64,000 bases of DNA. It comes from Cryptomeria japonica. Lineage: Eukaryota; Streptophyta; Pinopsida; Cupressales; Cupressaceae. Location of the stretch: contig NC_081405.1 of NCBI RefSeq assembly GCF_030272615.1, forward strand, positions 154,149,113-154,213,112, given 5' to 3'. The position numbers and the translations under genes are program-made. Below are positions 57,688-64,000 of the stretch, piece by piece (the stretch's first letter is position 1; the number at the start of each line of letters is the position of its first letter). The notes under the pieces are model-generated. The model was not told the origin of the DNA. It ran no database searches and was given only the letters and a program-made list of their open reading frames with translations.

Positions 57688-59349
57688 TCAAGAATTTGTC
57701 CTACCCTTGTGGGATCTAAGGGTCATATCAAAAGAGGACTGGGACAATTTAGATTTTTTACTTTTAACAATAATCCATCCCTCCTCAACCCTAGCAGCAG
57801 CCTTTTGCCAAGAGGATGGAACCAAAAGAGAGGATCCCCCATCATCAAGAGGAACATAACCAGCATCCAGAGAGGCAGGAACAGCAGAGGCAGGGACAGC
57901 AGAAGATCCAACAGCCTGAGATGCAGGAACAGCAAAGGCAGGGACAGCAGAAGATACAACAGCAATTTGGGACGCAGGAGGGTCTGAAGAAGAACCCGGG
58001 GTGCAAGCATCCACACATTCCTGAGGAACAGAGGCAGCAACCAGAGGCCCATCAGCCTGAGGAACCTATGCCACCACCTGGGAGAAGCTTTTCTTTTTAA
58101 CAAAATAGTGTTCAGAGGATGCCCCCTTCCACCAAGTAGCAGATCTTTTTTTCTTTTTATCTGTTTCACACCGTGCAGCAACATGTCCGGTCTGGAAGCA
58201 CTTTCGACATCTAAAGGGGATACCTTCAAAGTCGAGCGGTTGGACCCAAGATCCCAAAGAAGATTTAATTTCTAACTCAGCTGGAAGCCCTTTAGAGACA
58301 TCAATGTTAACCAAAATCCGAGCATAAGTAGAATGATAAATCTGGAAAGACTCCTTATCAATCGTTAAGAATTCACCTAAAGCATCCCCCACTTCCTCTA
58401 GCAGAGAGTCCGTCCATAGATGAAGGGGAAGGTTAGGGAGCCTAACCCAAATAGGAATCTCATTAAATGAATCTGTGGATGGGTTAAAGCCCGGGAACTA
58501 GGGTTTAACCATCAAAATAAATTTGTCTTCCCAGCTGAAAGGATTAATACCTAAGATTTTCGATCTATCCTCTTCATATTCAAATTTGGCAATGAAAAAA
58601 CCCTTAGCAGAAGGAAAGATGTTAACTGAACCTTTTATGATCGGTTCCCAGCTTTGAGAAATCCAAGTGTGCAGCTGAGGAAGGCTTGGCTAGAAACCTC
58701 GAAACCTGCAAATCAGACCATGCGCTTCGAACACCGAGGAACTGTGGATGATCTCCATATCAATATCATCAGACACCTTGCAAACCAAAGGTTTGCATAC
58801 AGTAACAGCCACATGCCTCAAGCCACAGGCATCCCGATCAGCAGTAGAGGGCGTTGAAAGCACCGTATCTCCAACCTTAGAGGAGACCCCTGTAGAACCC
58901 CCATTCCCAGCACCAGGCAAGACCCCCGCAAAGCCCCCATTCACAGCCGCAGAGCCAGGCAGAGCAGTCTCACCATCCGTTAAAGGGGGTATAGGGAGCT
59001 GGATAGCGGGTTTCGCTACAGCAGACTGCCTTAAGGCAGCGGCGGCGACATACTCAAGCGACCTTAGGGCAACGGCGACAGGATTCACGGCGGCGACATA
59101 CACAGGTGGCCCTAGGGCAACGCCTGCAGTCTTCGCAGCGGCAGGCTTCGCGGAGGCAGGCTTCATGGCGGTGGCATACACAGGCAGCCCTAGGGCAATG
59201 ATTGCAGGCTTCATGGAGGCAGGCATCGCAAAAAACCTAGCACTTAGATCTTTTGACCCTTTTAAAATTGTATGGTTTGAACCAAGGATGTAGGCTCTAC
59301 AGGCAAGAAGCCCCACCATTTCTCCAAGGTTCTCCCCATGGACAAACAT
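57688..59349 (-). pseudogene. LINE ORF1/Gag-like protein (DUF4283-like + CCHC knuckle), three TAG stops
   Basis: A single minus-strand frame runs 553 codons from an ATG inside the proximal monomer, broken only by three TAG codons (near 58693, 58500 and 58068). The N-terminal third is Ala/Pro/Val-rich with repeated ALG-PVY-A motifs. The middle region matches the DUF4283 type: GFFIAKFEYEEDRSKILGIN, EIPIWVRLPNLPLHLWTDSL, YARILVNIDVSKGLP. A perfect CCHC knuckle, CRKCFQTGHVAARC, lies at 58168-58209. A second Ala/Pro/Ser-rich linker follows, then the conserved C-terminus ARVEEGWIIVKSKKSKLSQS with FDMTLRSHK. In plant LINEs such proteins bind RNA. The TAGs make this copy a pseudogene unless they are suppressed. 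Confidence 0.88.
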
Positions 59350-59828
59350 GCTCCATTGTCAACACAGTAGAGATGAACCCGCGGGGTTTGAACCTAGGTT
59401 GTAGGCACTACAGGCAAGAAGCCCCACCATTTCACCAAAGGGTCATCCCCAAAAATTGTATGGTTTGAACTAAGGATGTAGGCTCTATAGGCAAGAAGCC
59501 CCACCATTTCTCCAAGGTTCTCCCCATGGACAAACATGCTCCATTGTCAACACGGTAGAGACGAACCCGTGGGGTTTGAATCTAGGTTGTAGGAACTATA
59601 GGAAAGAAGCCCCACCATTTCACCAAAGGGTCATCCCCCAAAAAATTATATGGTTTGAACCAAGGATGTAGGCTCTACAGGCAAGAAGCCCCACCATTTC
59701 TCCAAGGTTCTCCCCATGGACAAACATGCTCCATTGTCAACACGGTAGAGACGAACCCGCGAGGTTTGAACCTAGGTTGTAGGCACTATAGGCAAGAAGC
59801 CCCACCATTTCACCAAAGGGTCATCCCC
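59263..59828 (-). repeat. Three tandem ~189-bp 5' monomers with B-box-like motifs
   Basis: Units end at about 59450, 59639 and 59828 on the plus strand. On the minus strand each starts GGGGATGACCCTTTGGTG, and the first one coincides exactly with the element's 5' end. Each unit holds two versions of a ~60-bp module, AAATGGTGGGGCTTCTTGCC then GCCTACA-CC-GGTTCAAACC, so the module occurs six times. GGTTCAAACC resembles the pol III B box (GGTTCGANTCC) and lies a tRNA-like distance after an A-box-like GGTGGGGCTT. Confidence 0.85.
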
Positions 59829-60202
59829 TTATGGCTCATAGTTGTGGCTCAAAGTTTTGTATACCGCTTGGTGGTTTCTTTTTCTGACTATTCTATATAT
59901 TAAAGGAATCAGTTAGACGTTTGCAAGAGTAGTTTACAAGTACTCTTGCATTAATGGTTTTCCATTAGAAGGATAAATACTTGTATTGACACATACTCTT
60001 TTGGCATTAATACGATTGTATTTGGCGGTGGTTATTTTTTCCCAAAATGGTTTCTCCCTGCAAGTTTGGTGTTATGGTTTGCTTATGTTATGCTTACTTG
60101 TCCATGAATATATAAATTTTATCACATTAATCACATGCTTTATTAGAGTAAATCTCTATTGTGTTAATATTGTGATTATGCTATTGACCTAGTTATTCGA
60201 CA

Positions 60203-60735
60203 AGGCCAACTACTTCACATTGCCACAACCATTTTCCATAGGGTCTAGAAAAATTATACACATTCTCAAGATCATAATGTTTTCCTTCAATCAGTGATCC
60301 TAAAATATTTACAAATTTTTCAATATCATTTGCAATAGCTTCTATTAGGATTGCCATTTCTTGGTTACCTTCATAAAGAGTAAATAAATCCACAAAAATA
60401 TGTATTGTACTATTCATAGCAACATATCAAAATTCACAATGTAGAGAGTGTTTATTTGATCACTAAAAACAATTTATGCCCATTGCCTTTAGCTAGTGTG
60501 TGTTGTTTAATAGAAATTGGCATATTCACATTTAAATGTAAATGAAATGAATAAAATACGAAGTGCTCTATTTTATTCCCCCAAAAAATCACGATTAAAG
60601 GTAAATTAGGAGGATTTTGAAAGGGGTTTCCAACATTTTTAAGCTAAATAAAAAGACAAAAACATGAAAACAACCAAGTAGTGGCTAAAGCGTAGTAAAA
60701 ACAACATTGAATATATGAGAATAACCTCAATAGTA
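60203..60735. other. Intergenic, nothing recognised
   Basis: AT-rich with a chance minus-strand ORF. Confidence 0.45.
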
Positions 60736-60739
60736 GATA

Positions 60740-61090
60740 AAGGTTGTGGGAGCATGTTGGTAAAACCCATTTTGTGGACTTGGTCCCATTTTTTCTTTTG
60801 CTAGGGTTTAAGGTTTTATCTTTAGTTTTTGCCTTGGTTGGATTTTCTGGTCTTTCTCTAGTTTTGGTTCAGGTTGTGGGAGCCTACTGTTAAAACCCGT
60901 GTCTTTTTTTTTTGGGAACTCTTTCCTTGGTTCACTTTGTCTCTGCCCCATCAGTATTACATTGTATTAGTCTTCTATGGGGATGTTTTGTTGTTGTGAT
61001 TGGTTTGGGCTTAATGTCTTGTTAAGTCTAAACAAATCTTCTTTTGTAAAGGGTTTAGGGTCCCTTCAAAACCTATTTTTTGTAATAACC
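60740..61090 (+). mobile_element. 3' fragment of the same retroposon family
   Basis: It ends TTGTAAAGGGTTTAGGGTCC, CTTCAAAACCTATTTTTTGT then AATAA, the family tail. Upstream, AGGTTGTGGGAGC followed by TTAAAACCC-T occurs twice (about 60745 and 60870). No target duplication could be fixed, so the left end is approximate. Confidence 0.65.
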
Positions 61091-61174
61091 CACCTTAATT
61101 AACTCAACAAAGTTGACCATTCTTTTTTTTTGTGTGTTTAATGTAATCATTGTGTTTGATTCAATCGCATACTC

Positions 61175-61335
61175 TGGGCATCCATCCATTTGGATTAGGC
61201 ATTCATCCATTCGGGATGAGCATCTAACCATACAGGTTAGGCATCTGTCCATGCGGGACATAAGATTCCATCTATCCAATACGGGATAGGCATCTACCCA
61301 TACAGGGTAGGCATCTATCCAATCGGGATAGGAGG
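61175..61335 (+). repeat. Minisatellite, ~24-28-bp units (GGCATCTATCCATNCGGGATA)
   Basis: About seven degenerate units of the type GGCATC(T/C)(A/G)(T/C)CCAT followed by (T/A)CGGGATA. The minus-strand ORF here (repeating MDRC/MDGC) is a repeat product. Confidence 0.88.
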
Positions 61336-61339
61336 TGCT

Positions 61340-62825
61340 CTGGCCAGAGACTTAGACTCATCGGGACCATTCGGGTCCTGAGCCACTCACTAAGTACTAC
61401 ACTCTTCTAACAGAAGTGCACCAAGGTCGCCGTCCTTAGGAGTAATTAAATAACATATTACAAGCTTGAATTCTGCCTCGAAATTTGGCTTAAAGCCTCG
61501 GGAAGTCAAGCGAATCCATACGGGATTCCTTCCGAGTATGCATTGAATTACTTTTTCCATTTTATTTATCTTTCAAATTAGGATTCTTACTCAATCTTTC
61601 TTTTTACCAAGCCTAGACCCCACCCACAAACGCCTGAGTACTAGGGACAACTCCGTCCCAAGACCGCCTACATACCCATTTCGGCACGGGATCAAGGCGT
61701 AAAATATGTAGTTCTATTTTCTACTCTATGTTTTGATGTAAACTGATTAGTGGGTACGCAACCCTTTCTAGGGTCAATGTCCCAGACAGTTTCTTTGCGG
61801 TTGCTACCCACGGTGGTAGCACTTAAGCAAAGGCTCAAGATGGCCTATTGCTTGTGGCCTAAAACACTAGATCCTAATTCTTATCATAAGCGTCACCCTT
61901 GTCCAATTGTCAATTGACAACAATTCTTCGAGATTAAATCGATTTCATAAAAGCATTTCACTCATCATCCCTATAAGGGTTTATTATAGTTTAACTCAAC
62001 GGATGAAAGATCGTTTTAGAATTATCTTATTAAATTATCGATCCAAGGGGGATTACCTGCCCCTTGGATTTTAACTTCCAAGTGCCCCTTATTACTCCCC
62101 GACGATTTATAGGGACGATGCCATAGATGTCGTTGATGCAACTTTATTAGGCGTTAAGTGCAGTAGTTCAACACGACGACATTACCCGTAAGCGTGACCC
62201 AGAGGCACTGTATATACCAAACGCTACTAGGTTTTGGTTTTCCAACTTCCTTTATTTAATTTTCTAACTTATGATAAACATCATGCTTGGAAAATAATTA
62301 TGAATTGAACGCGTATAATTAGACATTGCAAAGCTCAATTAATTGAAATAACTACTTGATGAACTACATGGAATAAAAACCATAACTAACATTATTTATT
62401 ATTCAAAACTTGAAATATAACTTGCATAATAATGTCAATTAGGAAACTTGCATATTAATAACTAAACGTGAAACTTGCATGGAGATGGAAACACCAATAA
62501 ATGTAATCAATGTAAAGAATTTGCATGAGGCGAAGGTAGTGTAAGTTACATGCGAGAATATCACTTATAAAGCCACTAATCCCAAAATAGAATTTAGCTT
62601 CAAATCATTTAATATGGATTAATTGCTAAGTGGATCTAAAAAAAGGGATCTAATTATAAAATTTGGTATAATTTAATTTACAATTTATAAATTGCTAAAA
62701 CTAATTATAAATCTAAAAATTTACCTAAGTTTAAAATTTTATTAAACTAAAATTATATATAAAAAAAAGGAATTTAACAATTAACATTTGCCATAATTTT
62801 AAAATTTGAAATGGCATTAACAAGG
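61340..62825. other. Moderately GC-rich then AT-rich non-coding stretch
   Basis: 61340-62230 has higher GC content and scattered short inverted repeats (for example GCTACC-GGTAGC near 61804) but no credible frame. It may be the LTR or leader of an unrecognised retroelement. 62230-62825 is AT-rich. Confidence 0.4.
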
Positions 62826-62832
62826 GCCAAGT

Positions 62833-62928
62833 GGGAGTGGGACCACCGTGGTCCCCTCCACTACCCTGCGGCCACTGCCGCAGCAGTGACGGCAGGCTAG
62901 TGGAGGGTACCGTTACGGTACCACTCCC
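62833..62928. repeat. GC-rich multi-armed palindrome
   Basis: Outer stem GGGAGTGG (62833-62840) with CCACTCCC (62921-62928). Inside it are hairpin GGGACCAC-C-GTGGTCCC (62839-62855) and stem CCCTCCACTA (62854-62863) with TAGTGGAGGG (62898-62907). The latter encloses CACTGC...GCAGTG (62873-62888). A further hairpin is GGTACCGT-T-ACGGTACC (62906-62922). All stems are perfect. Neighbouring stems share one or two bases, so not all pair fully at once. The arrangement is cloverleaf-like in otherwise AT-rich DNA. Confidence 0.93.
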
Positions 62929-63047
62929 CTATGGAGTAATAACTCCGCTCCCCACCTGCGACGGTTCGAAAACCCGTGCACGTACGAAGTACTATACCGT
63001 GCACTATAATAAATAAAAAAATTACTTTGCATAAATTTATTAATACT

Positions 63048-63068
63048 TTATATATATATATATATATA
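63048..63068. repeat. TA microsatellite
   Basis: An (AT)n run of about ten repeats. Confidence 0.95.
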
Positions 63069-63139
63069 GTTTCATTCCAGAATATTAAATTGCATAAAAG
63101 AAGAATATATAAACAGGTATGTGTATAAGAGGAAAAATA

Positions 63140-63990
63140 TTAATGTAAGAGTGAGGAATTTAATCCCAGGGATGAAAATATAACAGAGAAATAATTTGCT
63201 CCAGCGATGCACAGATTATCAAAGAAGTAGGTCGATGTTTATGCTGAGAAATACAAAGTTCACACAGAGGGATTTATATTCTGTTTTCCAATCTAATATT
63301 CACAGAGAGAGGAATTTCTGAGAGGAAAAGAATAATATTTCCCATAGTGAATAATGAACACTACGAGGTTTATATTTTATTATCAGACTTTTTTGTTCAC
63401 AAGGAAGTTTTATTCAACTAATATTACAGAGAGTAGTATATAACCATATATATATATATGAAATAAAAAAAAACAAATGAGAATAGGGATTTATTCACAA
63501 GAAAGAATATCACAGAGGATTATTCACAGGGAGATATATTCTTCAATTTCAACTAATATTCACAGAGAGAATATATAACCAGATATATATAAAAAAATAA
63601 TTATGTAATCAAATGAGAATAAGATTTATTTATAGGGATGAATAACACAGAGGATTATTCACAGGGAAATATATTCCTCAATTTCAACTGATATTCACAG
63701 AGAGATTTTCTTTCAGATTTCCATTCGAAGAGCGAGAGAAAAGAATTCAAGAGAGAATAAGTATTAAGATTCATATCATTTAATCACAGAGGGAAGATTT
63801 TTAATCTCAGAAAAAGAATTTTAAATAAGGGGAAATATGATTTTTGGATAGATCTAAAATCTTTGGAAAAGCAAAAAGCAAGATCATGTGCATATTTCCT
63901 AAATAAAACAAATAATAGAGCTGCATTTTATTCCTAAATAAGAAGAAGAGACTTATTTATTCATTCACAGAGAGAGAGATTTATTTATTT
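63140..63990 (+). repeat. CACAGAGAG-rich repeat region with a 136-bp tandem unit
   Basis: ATTCACAGAGAG or ATTCACAGGGA recurs more than ten times. Between about 63474 and 63700 a 136-bp unit beginning CAAATGAGAATA is repeated (starts 63474 and 63610), with a diverged earlier unit from about 63385. The array appears to continue to the window end. Confidence 0.82.
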
Positions 63991-64000
63991 TTATATTCAA

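Larger units (their letters stand above)
57464..59828 (-). mobile_element. ORF1-only non-LTR retroposon, near full-length copy
   Basis: It is flanked by an exact 15-bp duplication TTATGGCTCATAGTT (57449-57463, 59829-59843). On the minus strand the order is three 189-bp 5' monomers, an ORF1 frame with three in-frame TAG codons, a ~225-nt 3' UTR, and the family tail (AAGGGTTTCTGGTCCCTTAA, CTTGTTTTTCCTTAATAAAA). No RT or endonuclease frame is present. Mobilisation would need a LINE reverse transcriptase in trans (inference). It splits a copia-like LTR. Confidence 0.9.
57251..60202 (+). repeat. Copia-like LTR, copy II, split by a retroposon
   Basis: The left part (57251-57463) begins GGAAGTTATAGAGCATCCCC. 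The right part (59829-60202) ends AGTTATTCGACA and carries TCTCCCTGCAAGTTTGGTGT (60053-60073). Between them is the minus-strand retroposon at 57464-59828 with its 15-bp target duplication. Confidence 0.6.

Noticed and set aside
57709-59293. Plus-strand ORFs of 92-181 codons
   Set aside because: Antisense shadows of the minus-strand ORF1, which has the recognisable domains.
61073-61279. Minus-strand ORF with repeated MDRC/MDGC
   Set aside because: Translation of the minisatellite.

Overview
The window looks like nuclear DNA of a land plant with a very large, repeat-dominated genome. A gymnosperm fits best: genes are sparse, the retroelements are old and degraded, and one intron is about 17 kb long. 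That placement is inference. The plant assignment itself rests on a nuclear gene for the chloroplast photosystem II protein PsbY and on plant-type Ty3/gypsy, Ty1/copia, LINE and hAT-like elements. Only two convincing host genes are visible.

Layout. 1-3350 holds simple and tandem repeats (a GAAGTTCGCTC-type array and a pyrimidine tract), then a broken RING-finger-like fragment with a triplicated 17-residue module. 4222-5370 holds two broken coding stretches of an unrecognised, probably helical-repeat protein. 8101-26978 (+) is a LisH/CTLH-domain gene, of the kind found in CTLH/GID-type E3 ligase assemblies. Six consecutive exons encode 204 residues and the start-codon exon is not identified. 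Its last intron is 16,970 bp. That intron holds a GC-rich hAT-like element, three copies of one MITE family with perfect 8-bp target duplications, a second hAT-like element nested in a copia LTR, a degraded Ty3/gypsy element, an antisense copia fragment and an LTR-like block. 28777-29866 is a 560-bp tandem duplication.

32850-39800 is an old Ty3/gypsy element with both LTRs and a primer-binding site, interrupted by two non-LTR insertions that have clear target duplications. 41460-50750 is mostly copia-derived or anonymous AT-rich DNA and includes a perfect 33-bp hairpin. A GC-richer retroposon (43568-45182) carries an unexplained 351-codon ORF. 50957-51565 (+) is PSBY, intronless, with possible light-responsive promoter motifs upstream, followed by a degenerate minisatellite. 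55970-60202 holds two copies of a copia-like LTR, the second split by a 2.4-kb non-LTR element on the minus strand. 61175-61335 is a minisatellite, 62833-62928 is a GC-rich multi-armed palindrome, and 63340-63700 is a further tandem repeat.

The most interesting system is a family of non-LTR retroposons present at four places (35807-36788, 43568-45182, 57464-59828, about 60740-61090). The copies share a 3' tail motif. The longest copy encodes only an ORF1/Gag-like protein (DUF4283-like region plus CCHC knuckle) running straight into a short 3' UTR. It starts with three 189-bp monomers that contain B-box-like motifs. A second copy shows the same ORF1-to-tail junction. This resembles a plant counterpart of mammalian ORF1-only 'half-LINEs'. 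All family assignments are by eye; no searches were run.
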